Assembly (NCBI GenBank): GCA_014529385.2
Contig: CM043945.1
Location: 155,626,741-155,690,740 of the forward strand
Length of the DNA stretch: 64,000 nt
Direction of reading: 5' to 3'
From: Adiantum capillus-veneris
Lineage: Eukaryota > Streptophyta > Polypodiopsida > Polypodiales > Pteridaceae
Part shown: positions 11,599 through 23,599 of the stretch, in pieces
Position numbering within the stretch: position 1 is the first letter of the stretch
Layout of the letters: each line of letters starts with the position of its first letter
The notes under the pieces: generated by a model
The model's input: only the letters and a program-made list of their open reading frames with translations
Told to the model about the DNA's origin: nothing
The model's database searches: none
Program-made: the position numbers and the translations under genes

Positions 11599-13870
11599 AT
11601 TTTTTTTTCAAAACTCACAAAAGTAAATGATGTTATATGAAACATATCAAAAAATTACAAGACTAGCTTTGCTCACAATTTGAGCCAGGGCATCCACAGG
11701 ACTTGATAGTTATAAGGGAGGGTTCCAAATACAAACAAGCAACTCAAGTTCTAACTCATCAGAACAGCATTGATGGCCCAATATCATTCGTTGGGGTCCT
11801 TTCTTTTGCCAATTGAGACAATCAATTCTTTGCTTTCTTGCACAATCTCCAAGAAGCAGGCACAAGATAGACACTTCTTGAAGATTCAATAGTTCTTGGC
11901 CTTCCATATATGCTTGAATCAACAAAAGCAAACAATCTGTGTGTAAATTACTAACACTTGGCTTTTCATCCCCATCCCTCCAAGGATTAGGTTGTTCTTG
12001 TAGAACCAAATCTTCCAGGTCTTTTGAACCCATTTGCACATCTTCCCTGCTGGCCCACTTATAGCTGGGTACTCCTTGAAAAGGTGCACAAGGTCCTCTT
12101 TAGCCACTTTGCAACCCGTACACCTATTCGACCCAATCCGATCCCTTTGGTAGAGATCTTCACTTATGTCGGCATGTCCCCTCAAAGCACTTTCTAAAGA
12201 AAGATCTTCATTGTCAAAGGCCATTGTGTATTCCAAATGTTATTGGTTACCACCCTCCACCTTGCTTCTGGTCGTCGATTTTCCCTAAGGGGAAAGAACC
12301 AATTTGGCAAGGCCAACAACCCATGGAAGATGTCTTTGGTCTTAGGTTTGAAGAAATGTCTATCATTGGGCCACCACTAGGTCTTCCACTTGAATGCAAA
12401 CTCACATACGTCAGCATATAGTAATTGTCCAGCCCATCCAATACTGTGACCAAAAGTCTTTCAATATCATTCAGAAGAAATTGGGTAGCCAAGAGGTCAA
12501 CACCTTTCCTGCTCCTATTCATGTTGTCCAAGAGATGGCCCAGTATGAGCAACAGGGTTAAGAATCCCGATGTCTCCTTGCTTCGTCAGTCTTGCGATAG
12601 TCTCCCAACTTGCCCACTGCCAAAGCGCCGCATCTTTGGTGTTATTTTTTCCATAGGAATCTTTTCACCAGTTTTAGGAACTCCTTCCAATTACACTAGG
12701 CTAATGTAAGGAGCGGGCTGGTGAAGGCTATGTATGGGATCAAAAACGAGTTAATCACTTTAACCCTGCTCAAGAAGGGGAGTAACACATATTCCCATCT
12801 TCTCATCTTGCTTCTAATCTTGTCCATGACCCATTGGAATCTTTGCTTACAGGTCACATCAAACCCCAGTGGAGCACCAAGGTGACGGAAGACCTTCCCT
12901 TTAGACACTATCTCTCCCGTCTACATAGATGGATCAAGCAAGTGGTTTGAAGACAATGAGATTAATCTAGAATTTTCAATTTTGGATTTTGATCTAGAGG
13001 CTAGGGTTAACATTTGTACAATCTCCAGAGCGCTTCAAAAAATATGTGGATAGGATTTGAGAAAAAGTTGGTCCTTGTTTGGCTAGGATAGCCCTTGGAT
13101 CTCCCCTCTTGCTGCACTAGCTGCCAACATGATAACCACCGGATGCAAACCGATGGCAAATAGAAGTGGGGCAAGCGAGCATCCTTGCTTGATAGATCTT
13201 TTGACTTCAAAGGCACCCACAATCCTATCATTAAAGAGCAGCTCCGAGTGGCTTCTTGCACTGAGAGTGAGAACTAGCTGACATAGATGAGGCTCAAATC
13301 TTAGAGATTTCATGACATCCTCAATGAACGACCAAGTAATCCTGTCATAAGCTTTACAAATATCAAGCTACAATAAGACACATACTTGTTTGGTGAATGT
13401 TGCGTATTCAATGAAAAACCGTAGCAACCAATATGTTATCATATATTGAACTTCCTTTGATGAAATCATGCCAGTGAGGAGTAACAACTTTATACAAAAT
13501 GGGAGATAGCTTGAGAGCTACAATTTTGGCAATAATCTTGTAGGCCAGTGACATCATGGTTATGGGCTGCCAGTGTTTCAATTGAGTGCATCATAATTTA
13601 TTTGGAATCGGTTTAATGATTTAATACTTGAGTCAAGTGCTCCATTACTCAATGTGTGGTTAGCCACTTTTGTAATGGGGGACTTGAGACCATCCCAGAA
13701 TTCTATAAAATATTATGTACAACATGTCTCACTCAGAGGACTTCTCTTTACCTGAGCAAAGCCTTAAAGTAATTTGCCTCAATAAAGTCCTTCTCCAAGA
13801 GATTAGTGGATGCTTTACATAGTGAATATTCTTGTATAGTGACCATTAGTGAGGTTCAGGAAATGGCTTG
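11599..13870 (-). pseudogene. LINE with zf-RVT C-terminus (LINE-C), decayed
   Basis: Minus-strand LINE of the same family as LINE-A. In element order: QPITMMSLAYKIIAK and IVALKLSP (about 13580-13480), KGSSIYDNILVATV, an RT palm block with LLFNDRIVGAFEVKRSIKQG and SLAPLLFAIGL (13083-13313), KGKVFRHLGAPLGFDVTC (12696-12908), then a C-terminal region with a zinc-binding RT-associated motif CTGCKVAKEDLVHLFKEY (about 12125-12070; the last Cys is Tyr). The 3' end at about 11599-11690 carries the hairpin/A-run tail described separately. Multiple stops and shifts show it is dead. The endonuclease is not seen, so the copy is 5' truncated or eroded. Confidence 0.85.
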
Positions 13871-14016
13871 ACTCATACCTCAATCAGGTACGTAGGGAGA
13901 GAGAGACTAAGAGATGAAGATAGAGATAGAGACATGGAGAAACATAGGAGCAATTGAATGCTTTTTTTAATGAATAATAGGATGGATACATTGTTCTCTT
14001 TCTATATTGACCAATT

Positions 14017-14500
14017 ATGATCAAAGGCCTGACAAGGAAAATCTACGAGTGGGTTGAAAGGACACGATTCTTCAAGATTGATCTGTTCCTTGGTGGCAAG
14101 ATGTTGGGAAGCCTTGCTCTACTCATCTGCACTCAAGGTACTTCTTCTTTCATCATATATGGCAAGCAAGGAACCACCATGTATTTGAAGGAGATCTTGA
14201 TGTGGCAAGCTTCTTAGAGATTATACAAGAAAGAAAGGTGGAGATCGATCCGCTAGGACACAAGCAAGTCTTGAAAGACTGATCAAGGGCTACCCATGGG
14301 ATAAGTAAAGCCTAGAGCTATAGCTCACCAATTCTTTTAAGCCGATGATGATATGCCATGATGAGAGGCGTTAGAAATTCAACTTGTTATCTTCAACACC
14401 TCGAGGGTCAGTCTGAGCTTGAGGTTGGTTTGTAATTTTATGATGTGCTTAATTAACACTAGTGCTGTAATTGGACACTCCAGTGTCCTATTTTCCTACC
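14017..14500 (+). pseudogene. LINE C-terminal and 3' UTR fragment (plus strand)
   Basis: The short reading 14017-14217 (KIYEWVERTR, LFLGGKMLGSLALLICTQG) aligns by eye with the C-terminal part of LINE-C (KMCKWVQKTW, LILGGMGMKSQVLVIYTQ). It is followed by stops and a 3' UTR-like stretch with GAGCTTGAGGTTGGTTTGTA (about 14417-14437) that recurs at 16.09 kb. It is therefore a plus-strand, 5'-truncated relative of LINE-C. GGACACTCCAGTGTCC at about 14473-14489 is a small hairpin. Confidence 0.55.
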
Positions 14501-15750
14501 AAGTTTTATCAATTTGTTTGTCAATCTAGAAATATTTTTTTTACACCTTGCTTCTACCATAGGTTGGTTACAAGGGATAGAAAACATTGGATTTTTCTCC
14601 ATGTCAAAATACAACCCATATGGAGAGAATTATGTAAGCTCTAAGTCATAAGTTATAGTAAAATTTCAAGCTGTTTTGCCCAAAAAATCATAAAAGGCTT
14701 ATATGTTTTTGTAGAGATGACCTTTTAGTGTTTGTAAAATCCCAATGTTAGTACTTAGTGTTACATAACAATGGAATTCCCTTTAAATACTAGCTTCCAA
14801 GTCACATGCCATTTATAGATAGAATTTCATACTTGAGCACGTACTGCATAAGAGCATATTTTTGGTCTTTCAAAGGTCCCCTCATGGAATTGGGGCTATT
14901 CTAGTGCTGTTTAACAACATCAAATGATTTTATATTTTGAAACCAAGAAACTACTTATTTTTTTGGCTCCCTAACTCGGTTAGCCCTTGTTGCTTAAACA
15001 CAATCTTGACTTTTTTATTGTGCAAAAACCCTTGAAAATCTTGAGTCCTCCATAATAACATTGAAACCAAAGTTTTAGGTGTCCCAATTGTGTCCATACC
15101 TCGTACTTTGATAGACTTAGTTGATCTACATGAAAAGTTTGATATTAGTTGAGGTTTTAAATACTTATGTCTCAAGAATTAAAAAATCAAAGTTTTCTCT
15201 TGCATAATTTTAAATATTTGAAATTATCCAATAATTGTTGTATACCAAAGCCCTTCTACTTGCAACCTTGAGTCCTCAATGGAAAGAGTAATCAATGTAT
15301 CACTTTTTAAAACTCACAAATACATCTTTTTTTTTTTTGGTGTATACAACGTATGCTTGAAATGAACATATCAAACATGTAGAACTTTACATTATTTTGT
15401 ATACTCTCAAGTGAGTTTTTTTGCACATGAAACTTTCAATTATCTATAGCACAACTATGGAAAACTCACGTAAAATTTTCTACAAGGTTGCTTCATTTTT
15501 TCTTGAGCTTATACAGTCCATTTCTTCAGAGTATTAATTGCACTCTTATGAGGGTCAACTTGATGAGTATAGTTCTTGATCATGGTAGCTTCTAAAATGC
15601 AAGGTTATATTTTTAGAAGACCATCTAACTAACATATTTAATCTTGCAAGAGGATTTTCTTAAAAATATTGTCTAATACAATCCGGTCGAGCCATAATAA
15701 GCTACTAGATACTTCTAACCAAGCTCGGCTAATTTGTATTTTTGTTGGTG
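14501..15750. other. AT-rich spacer, no gene seen
   Basis: No coding homology recognised. A minus-strand version of the LINE tail (AAACTCACAAATACATC after a T-run) may lie at about 15303-15325. Confidence 0.4.
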
Positions 15751-15761
15751 ACTAAATACAA

Positions 15762-16165
15762 CCACTCACAATTGTGAGTTTTGAAAAAAAAGGATTTTCT
15801 TAAATGCACTATCTAATGCAAGTAGAATTTAATTTAAATTTGTACCAAACTAGTCTTAATACTATTCACTCACGTATTGTGAGTTTTGCCAAAAAAAGAA
15901 GAAGAAGAAGAAGGATTGATGCATTGTACTCTATTGTGCACAAGGAATGTGAGGATTTTCAACTCAATAACTCAATAAGAGAGAATCATCAACTTAGTAA
16001 GAGAGATGTTGCGATACCCCCATGTTTTTCATTATAATGACATTCCTTGTGTAGAGAAATGTTTAAGACCTTTTGCCCTTCAAGGCTCGGAAAGAGCTTG
16101 AGGCTGATTTGTATATTTCTTTGTGTTAATCTAATACAATTACTCACAATTGTGAATTTTACAAA
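15762..16165 (+). repeat. Three LINE 3'-tail hairpins in succession
   Basis: Three copies of a tail: AATACAACCACTCACAATTG with TGAGTTTTGAAAAAAA (15762-15790), a TAATAC / ACTCACGTATTGTGAGTTTT / GCCAAAAAAA copy (15856-15894), and CTAATACAATTACTCACAAT with TGTGAATTTTAC (16130-16162). Each has a CTCACnnnTTGTGAG stem followed by TTTTG and an A-run. Upstream of the third copy are AGCTTGAGGCTGATTTGTA and similar 3' UTR words. They represent severely 5'-truncated LINE insertions of the LINE-C type. Confidence 0.65.
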
Positions 16166-16214
16166 GACAAAGAAAGAAGCTTAACTTGCATTTTAGCTTT
16201 CTGTCGTATAGCAT

Positions 16215-16330
16215 GGGACTTGCTGTGCGCTACGTGTGAGCCACTAAGGCTGCAAACACGCAACCCGTGTGTGGAGAAGCTAAAGAATGCAAGTGATGTG
16301 TCACTCACCTCTGTCTTTTGCCGTTTTGCA
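16215..16330 (-). repeat. LTR fragment of copy 3
   Basis: Reads, in reverse complement, like the last part of the copy 1 LTR (about 46170-46270): GGTGAGTGACAC, then GTGTTTGCAGCC, TGGCTCACACGT and GCAAGTCCC equivalents in the same order. It is strongly diverged, and the TGTTAAC start and TATA region are absent. Confidence 0.6.
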
Positions 16331-17493
16331 GGAATCTGGCATCACTGTGAAAAGGGAGCCTGCTGACGCCGCTAGATTGTTTGCACAATAAATTCACCAT
16401 GAGAGTATGCAAACAAAACTATATGGCAATAAAGCATGACGGAAATATAAAGTACATGAGGACATATGTAATTGAAAAGACTCTTATGAAATGCTACACT
16501 GCCATTAAGGACGAATAAATTACACTTTGATGAAATCAATCAATCAAGAGTTTTGGGCTTATGGGTGAATCTATCAATGAGGTCGGTATGGCTAAGGTTA
16601 AAACAACTACTCTAGTAGTGGCATACTTAGGAAGATTATCTAAATGCAAGAGTCTCCAAGTGTGCCTCTCAGCTTTGATTAGTCAACTAATTATCACAAA
16701 TCCAAACAAAATCTTGAATTTTTCACTTTAAGCATAATGGAAGTCTTTTTCATGTCTTTTCTTCTTCTTTATTTATTCAAAATTATTTGTTGTGTGTGCT
16801 TATTTTGGTATGTCAGGGGCTTTTTGCTTTTCAAAGAAAAGCGTCCACACTGGGAACCTCGAGGGCTCTTAGTACCATAGAAAATACATGTGAGTGAAGT
16901 ACCAAATCAAGCCGGGATTTCTCTTCCAACTTGAGATTTTACCTTTGTGGTACTTTTTCTTTTTGCTTTCATTTCTTTTGTTTTATTATTGGTGTCTTTC
17001 ATTGTTAAAGTGAGCAAGCTTCTCTATGCCTAAAACACTCCTAAGATCTCAAGCACCCAAATAATTTTACCAACTAGAACTAGTGGCAAGTAAACGAGTT
17101 AACCTAAAGTCACGGCCTCCTAACCTCAAGGCTCATCCATAAGACTTAACTCTAGTTCATCAACCTAAGCAAAGACAAATTTATATAGCTATAATGGAAG
17201 AAAACAAAACATAACTAAATGCACTTAATCAAACCATGGAAAATCACAATCAGCAGTTATAAATATCCACAAGCATGAATCATGGAAAGTAGTATACGTG
17301 GAGGTATAAAGCTGCTTCATTTCATCGAAGAAGATGTCCTCAGTCATGTGGATGGAGATCCATATAAGTTCTATACAAAAATATCAAACAACAAGGCACT
17401 ATACGTCTAGGAGGCATGTCAGTGTGAAAAGACCAAAACTCCCGGAAAACAAGCTGAAACAAAATCTAAACCCCTAAGCTACCTATATGCGAA

Positions 17494-17905
17494 TCAAGGA
17501 AAAAGGATATTATATAGATCGGGTGGCATCCCTAAGGCTAGGTCTCTATCCTCATCATCTAGATAAACAAAATCATTGTCAGTGAGACCATAGTCTTCCT
17601 CAGATTCTTCATCATCTTCGTGTGCACATATATTAATTAAAAACCTCGCTATGCGTTGATACTCATCTTGTGCAAAAGAATAGGCACGTGCCATTGGAGA
17701 AATATTCGTTTACTAGGTACGGGTCACTAGTAGTCCATAGACGTATTAGCCATTCTAACTCCTCGAAATTTTTCTCACATGCGAGTCTCTCTACCAAATC
17801 CCATTCACAACAAAGTACAACGTAGCATATGTGAATCACTTGAGAAAAATAAAAAGGGTACCTTTCATAAAAAATATAAGCGCATGCCTTTGGTGAACTA
17901 GCCAT
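17494..17905 (-). pseudogene. Acidic 3' ORF of the LTR element, copy 3 (one frameshift)
   Basis: Small protein of unknown function found at the same place in copies 2 and 3. The ATG at 17905 directly follows an AG (sequence CTCAAAG then ATG). The N-terminal part contains YPFYFSQVIHICY and EWDLVERLACEKNFEELEWL. A one-base shift near 17695 moves the reading to a second frame containing YSFAQDEYQRIARFL, a Glu/Asp-rich stretch and DYGLTDNDFVYLDDEDRDLA, ending NILFP. There is no signal peptide, membrane segment or zinc motif. Identity with the copy 2 version at most core positions suggests it was a selected protein when the family was active. Its position 3' of gag is where env-like or accessory ORFs sit in some plant Ty3 elements, but I see no env similarity. 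Confidence 0.65.
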
Positions 17906-18201
17906 CTTTGAGAACACAAATAGATTTGGTTAGGTCTCTAAAACATGAGGGTTGTTTCTTGTTCTTCTTGATGTGAGATGGTGCATTTGGACTATGTGTT
18001 GGGTCCAATGCACTCTCGTTGCTCGTCGCTCTTGCTCATTTACTGTTGTTTTGTTTCTTTTGTTTTTTTCTTTTGGTTAGTATAAGTATAAGGCTATGTA
18101 TATATAGTTCCTCAATTGAAGAGTTGATAGGTCAGGGAGGAAGATTAAGAGGGAAGCGAGCAAAATGATGGTTGTAGTAAACACTCCCCCCTTCCTTGGG
18201 T

Positions 18202-19425
18202 AGATCATACTTTTTGGAAGGTTATCGTCAGATTTTGAAACCAATCATTCCAAGCTGTAACAGGTGAAGTATTTGACCAATAGTTTTCCACCACCGTAGG
18301 TGCTTCATCAAGTTGCAAGGGTGGTAAGGTATTCTCCCATGATCTTACTTGCAATGTTGTTGTAGGTGGTGAACTTACAATGGGAGGTGAAAATTCTTTC
18401 TTGTTTGTATGAATATTTTCAATGGAAGGTGGAGGTTGTGTCAAAGTTAAAGTCCCTCACCGACTCTCCTTCTTCGCGTTGGGCTTTCTCGAGTTGTGAT
18501 GCTACAACCCAAAGCACTCCCTCTCGTATGTACTCTTTCAAAAACAGTCTCCTAAGTGTAGGGTAAATCATTTTTTCTTTCACCCTTAGAGTTCTATACC
18601 AATCCCCAACCTTTCCACTTAAGGTCAGGCTTAAAGCATTACTCTTATGCACAACATTGTGTTCTCATAGGGAATCACATATTTGTTCAAACACTTTGAT
18701 ATGCTTTCTCACATCCCCTTCTCTACTAAATTTTTGTGCGAGTTTGGCCATTTGCATTGCCTTACTTCTAGGCTCTCTATCAGGCATGTTATATGCATAT
18801 TCTCAGCAAGAGATCGATCAATAACTTAAGAAAATGTTGCCAAGTCACCTTAGTGAGTAGGTATAGTGGGGACAGGCGCTCTCGGGACTGCATGTGGATT
18901 GGGGGTTGGCAGTGGGCTTGGAATATAGGAAGCCCTAGGGTTCCAAGTTTGGTATGGTGTTGTGCCATGTGGTGGCCCAAAGTTCATATGTGTGACCCTA
19001 GGCATAGCAGACGTGGGATGTGACATGCTAATGCCAGTTGGTATGGTCCCATTAGAATAGGAGCTTGGATGTTGTGGTTGTGGAGCATAAGTTGTTGAAA
19101 CAATGGGAGGGGTAGGAGCTATATGAGTACGAGGACCTATAGGTGCATATGATTGATACACACTTGTAGGTACTGTTGTAGGCATTGGGCCGCCATGTAG
19201 CGGTGCTTTACTAATAAATGAGGTCCATGGCGTGTTTTTTGGCATACCCATCACTGGGGTATGCATGGTAGCCGTGGTGTCATCAAGAGAAAGATGAGCT
19301 AAACTTGGAAAGATAAAGATATCACTTGTGGGGTCAAATTGTACTGAGGGGTTAGATACAGCTGCTAGGAGCTGTTGTGTGCGCGCGTGAGGTCGACGCC
19401 CACGCGGTAACATTATCCACAACAA
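18202..19425 (-). pseudogene. Copy 3 gag fragment joined to polyprotein C-tail
   Basis: 19425-18850 is the Pro-rich part of Gag (APTPPIVSTTYAPQPQHPSS and similar). 18652-18430 is the core of the retrotransposon Gag domain (NALSLTLSGKVGDWYRTLRV, YPTLRRLFLKEYIREGVLW). The reading then jumps to the C-terminal tail (LQVRSWENTLPPLQLDEAP, then ENYW and WNDWFQ), stopping at 18205. Compared with copy 1, about 3.3 kb covering the zinc knuckles and protease has been deleted. The tail motif is almost unchanged in all three copies. Confidence 0.75.
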
Positions 19426-19439
19426 AAAGATTTTTTGAA

Positions 19440-20985
19440 AAAGTTTTTTCGTTTGTTATAAATTCTTTTTTAAAAAATGCTCAAAAATATTGAGACCAAA
19501 AAGAAAATTCAAAAACAAAAATAAAAATAAAAAAATCTTATCTTGAAAGGAAGGATTGGGATCATCGGGATCATTCCCCCAAGTCCCAAGCCCGCGCCCG
19601 GTCCTCAGTCTTATGATATAGTATTCACACTACTTTATATATAAAGAATAGGACCTCAAATGAAGGGAGGGCATGTGGGACAAGTTCCGCAAGTCCTCCA
19701 CCACCCCTTCACAATCACCCTTTGGACTTACTAATTTCAGCCTTCTCTTCGACTAGGAAAATACTATTTTTAGGATTCTGAGGGCTTTATGTAACCGAAT
19801 TGGGAGCTGTAAAGCATGGTACCTACCTCTAGTCAAGAAGCCCGTTTTGAGCTATCACATACCATATTCCATGGCTTGGTTAAAAAAACACACCTAAAAA
19901 AATTAAAAATCAAGAGTAAGTTTGGGTTGCAAACTCCCAAAAAACTCAGTGAGCAACTTTCACGCGCACTCACCAACACTTCTAGAGTGTTGAGGTCACA
20001 TGAACTTACCTTTGGTCGTGTGCTAGAGGACGATCATGTAGAGAGTGTCTCCGTTTACACGGGCACTCATTATTCCTCCACCTTAGGCTCTAGGCCCTCA
20101 ACAAGAACCCCTGGTAGTACCACTTAGGACCCACATATTGTGTTTAGTGGCTCTTCGTCTGACTACAACGTCATGGAAGGTTACCTGATGCCTAATCCCA
20201 ATAGTTCAAGCTAAGACATGCATGCCATGGGCCCACAGTCAGGGCCGAGCGTGCTTAGCCGCTTGAAGGAGATTTTTAATAGAGCCACTCACTCCGAACA
20301 TGGAGCTGACAATGTGTATGAAGGGGGTGGGGAAGTAAATTCATCATTCATGATCAATGTAGACCCCATGCTCCTAGAGAGTGTGCATGCGAATAGTCCA
20401 TTCACTGCACCCCCTGACTCTTCAGAGCCATTCCCCTCCGAGGTTATATTACATGATGGGAGAAGCCTTGCTGAAGTGCAAGAGGTTGAGCAATATATCA
20501 TTGCGGCTAGGGAAAAGAAAATCAAGAGCCTACGCAAGGCAAAGCAAAGGAGAGAGTTAAAAGCAAAGGCCCCTAGGCGAGCAATCGAGTGCTCCTGAAT
20601 TAGCAACCACTAGGGGTTAACCCCTAGAGATTCACATTGCATCTAGTTCAAAGGACACCCCTAGCACCTCAATCCTAGATGGAGCATTTTTAAATGAAAA
20701 TTGGGAGTATGAACTACAAACAGAGACTTTAACAACCTATACACATGTCACACCTATCACGTGGGTTGGTTAGATGTCCTACAATCCACAATGGGAGCTA
20801 CTAGCGTAGATGAGCAACAACAAAGAGTTTGTGATGCCATCCATATGGTTATTGAGCTAGAGAGACAGAACAAGGGGATCCACAACGGGTCTCATGAGAT
20901 TCTTGGATACAGGGAAGGTTAGGCAACCATATTTATCGCAAATGGAGACTCCCTTGGTAAACCCGATGGATCTCCATATGTTGTT
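19440..20985 (+). pseudogene. Copy 3 leader and gag N-terminus, inverted
   Basis: Plus-strand sequence matching copy 1 from its A/T-rich leader (about 46640) to gag codon about 280. Landmarks are a GGGATCATCGGGATCATT block (copy 1 about 46828-46846), CTCAGTCTTATGATATA, SRVLRSHELTFGRVLEDDHV (copy 1 MHLRSGRVLEHDHIEG), RATHSEHGADNVYEGGGEV (copy 1 RATRSEPDADEAREGGGEV), and MRFLDTGKVRQPYLSQMETP. It ends where the minus-strand part at 19425 begins in element coordinates, so this is one element with its 5' 1.5 kb flipped. Multiple stops. Confidence 0.75.
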
Positions 20986-21602
20986 TTTCACCACCTTGTA
21001 GCTAACATAACTAATTAACACTAAATACCTCTACTCACACACTGTCTAACATAGTAAGCTACACACTGTGTAACTACTGCACACTGTCTACACTTACTAA
21101 TAGATCTGCTAACACTTGCACATTACAGATTTAACAAATATAACATAAACAAGTACACTGCAACACTTAACACAACTTACAAAAACTTTGCTAAAACCGC
21201 ACCTTACAGCCACTAACAAAAGCTAACAAAACCTGCTTAAACTGCACATTACAGTCACATCGATCAAAAGTTAATCAGATGACTTAACTACTCATGATTA
21301 TCTCAATCACATGACTTAACCAGTCATGGCTTATCCAATCCACCAAAAATTCACTTATATGACTTAACCTGTCAAACAATTTCTTTGTAGAAAAACAACT
21401 CAATCTTCTATTCATAAAGTCATCAAAATGTCAAATAGGTATGTAGAAAAATATTTCAATAAGTAAATACAATAGAAGTTTCAACCACAAGTGTGATATA
21501 CATGAACTGACATATCGTAATATCTTTGTGAGTCAGTAATGGGTATAGAAATCTATACACACGAGGAAGCTTGAAGTAGCCAATTAAATCTATTTAACCC
21601 AA

Positions 21603-21614
21603 GCACTGATACCA
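21603..21614 (-). other. tRNA-Met-type primer-binding site beside an LTR end
   Basis: In reverse complement this is TGGTATCAGTGC, close to the plant initiator-Met PBS TGGTATCAGAGC. It is preceded by CACA (an LTR ending in CA) and a 2-bp AT spacer. The LTR would extend rightwards from 21617 on the minus strand. A TATAAA with a leader-like stretch sits at about 23192-23187 on the same strand, which may be that LTR's promoter. No partner LTR was found. Confidence 0.5.
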
Positions 21615-22317
21615 ATTGTGAGGTCCCCAACCCCGAAAGATTGGGGCAACTCCATAGATGACCTTCCTTTATTCTCAAGTTCCGTTGATGACACCCTACT
21701 CCGTTTCCATGAAATAGAGATACGAGCAATAGAAGAGAGGAAATCCTCTATCCATCGTAATCATGGTTGTGAGGGTCATATGCCACATGCCAGGTCGATA
21801 AATCAAGGGATTCTAATGAAAGCTAACTCCTATATGACAAAGATAAAATCCCATTGACATATTTGGAGTCCATCAACAACGACCTCTTTTTCACATGTAA
21901 GAGACACGACCGCCATTCATAAACCCTAAATATGATATCAAATTTAATCGAAACCAACTAGTAATCTTGTGAAAAGTACCCAACTAATCGGATCCACCCA
22001 TCCGTAGACTAGTATCTAGTCTCCCACTTTCCATACCATACTCACCCGTTCTTCTTGTTTTCTAATTACTACCACACTCTTTTACATATACAAACAATGT
22101 TTTTTAATTAGTTCCGGACACAGGTTCTTTTATACAGCCCTTCAAACTATACCAAAACAAATCAAACAAGGCCTAATGAAGACAGTCCTATATTTCAACA
22201 AAAATAACTTTTCTAATTTCTTATGAGTTGTCGCTACCCGTGTACTTTCTTTATCTAACCAACAGAGCTTTTGCAAAGGATTTATTTGCTAATCATGCAT
22301 TGTGCAACCTTTCCATC

Positions 22318-22499
22318 TTGCTAACCGCGAGGCATTCGCTAATTGTGAGGCATCTTGATAACCGCAAGGCATCCTGTTAATCGTGAGAAATAAAAGAGAG
22401 TCGATAACCTCAGCTTAATCTCCACTAACCGCAAAATCATCTCGCTAACCGCGAGGCATGTCACTACCCGCGAGGCATCTTGCTACCCGCAAGGCATAA
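22318..22499. repeat. 18-19 bp minisatellite (GCTAACCGCGAGGCAT units)
   Basis: Seven imperfect units of about 18-19 bp (for example GCTAACCGCGAGGCATTC, GCTAATTGTGAGGCATCTT, GATAACCGCAAGGCATCCT, GCTACCCGCAAGGCATAAG). They are broken by a unique stretch at about 22392-22438. Units differ mainly at C/T and G/A positions, consistent with deamination of methylated CG/CHG sites. Confidence 0.8.
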
Positions 22500-23261
22500 G
22501 ATATTCTTCCAACAATTTTTCTTTTTGGATGATTCTTCAAACATGATCAACAAACTCTTCATATCAACCAGTAACAACTTATTAAACAATAACAATTTAT
22601 CAAGCAATAATAATTCAACAAACAATGACAATTTATCAAACATTTCTTTCACTAATCTATGAAAACATATGCTTGTTTCTTGTGATAGAATATCCCTATG
22701 CTTAACTTTCTAGGTCAACATGAATAGTAATGCAGAATTTTAAATTTGTCTTACTGGATTAGCAACATGTTGATTACCTCTCGTGTTTGAGGTTGGACAA
22801 TTTCACTTTCTTTCGGAGTCGATACCTCCACTTGAGTTATGATTGGAGTAGATGATACCTTCTTTTACACCTTCCTTAGAGGTGAAAGTGGAATGACAAG
22901 AGCATCCTTGGAGCTTCAAGTCACTCGCTTTGGGACCATCGTATCACGAAAGAGAAAAGGAAAGCTTCGACGTGAAAAGCAGAGTTATGGTTTTCTTGCT
23001 CGCCGAGAAGATTGTAAAAGAAAGAGAAAGAGAACTCGACAATCCGAGGGACAACGATCGTGATAGAGATGGAGATGGGTCGAAGGTGAGAGGTTGAGGG
23101 AGATAGGTTAACTCCAATGTCAAGGCAAGAGAGCTTTTGCTTCTAAGAACTTCTCTGTGTGTCCTGAAAGTGAGGGAAGAGGGACCTTTATATTGGCTCT
23201 CAGAGCCAAAAGCACAAGCTAAGAATAGCAAAAAGCAAAACGATAAGTTCGTGCACGTTCG

Positions 23262-23264
23262 CGG

Positions 23265-23311
<47 letters not shown>

Positions 23312-23312
23312 A
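23262..23312. repeat. (TA)n microsatellite
   Basis: Uninterrupted TA dinucleotide tract between otherwise unique sequence upstream (minus-strand sense) of the putative LTR promoter. Confidence 0.9.
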
Positions 23313-23599
23313 AAATAATAATCATCATTATTTTGGGACACGTATCCCTATGCAAGATTCAAGTCTCTTATTTTAGAAAAAGCTTGGCTTCCAAGAAAAG
23401 AAGCTCTAATCTTGACTCACTACCCTTTCTTTTTTAAAAATACTCATTTTTTTTCTAAAAACACTCTTTTTACTCCTCCTCTTCTAAAACTACTTCTCCT
23501 TTTCTAAAAATAGTCCTTCTCTTTTGAAGATAATCTTCCTTTCCTAAAAGTACTCCTTTTTTCTTGAGGTCAACTCTTATCTTTAGAAATAGACTTGAG

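Larger units (their letters stand above)
16215..20985 (-). mobile_element. LTR-element copy 3, rearranged (internal deletion and 5' inversion)
   Basis: Third copy of the Gag-protease LTR element. On the minus strand, right to left: gag start inverted onto the plus strand (about 19440-20985), central gag (19425-18430), a deletion joining gag directly to the polyprotein C-terminal tail (18444-18205), the acidic 3' ORF (17905-17494), a 3' non-coding region (its 16790-16930 part matches copy 1 at about 53430-53570 in reverse complement), and an LTR fragment (16215-16330). Zinc knuckles, both proteases and most of the LTRs are missing. No target duplication can be assigned. Confidence 0.8.

Noticed and set aside
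22318-22499. Possible CRISPR-like array because of regularly spaced short repeats
   Set aside because: Units are directly adjacent with no spacers, imperfect, and the genome is eukaryotic.
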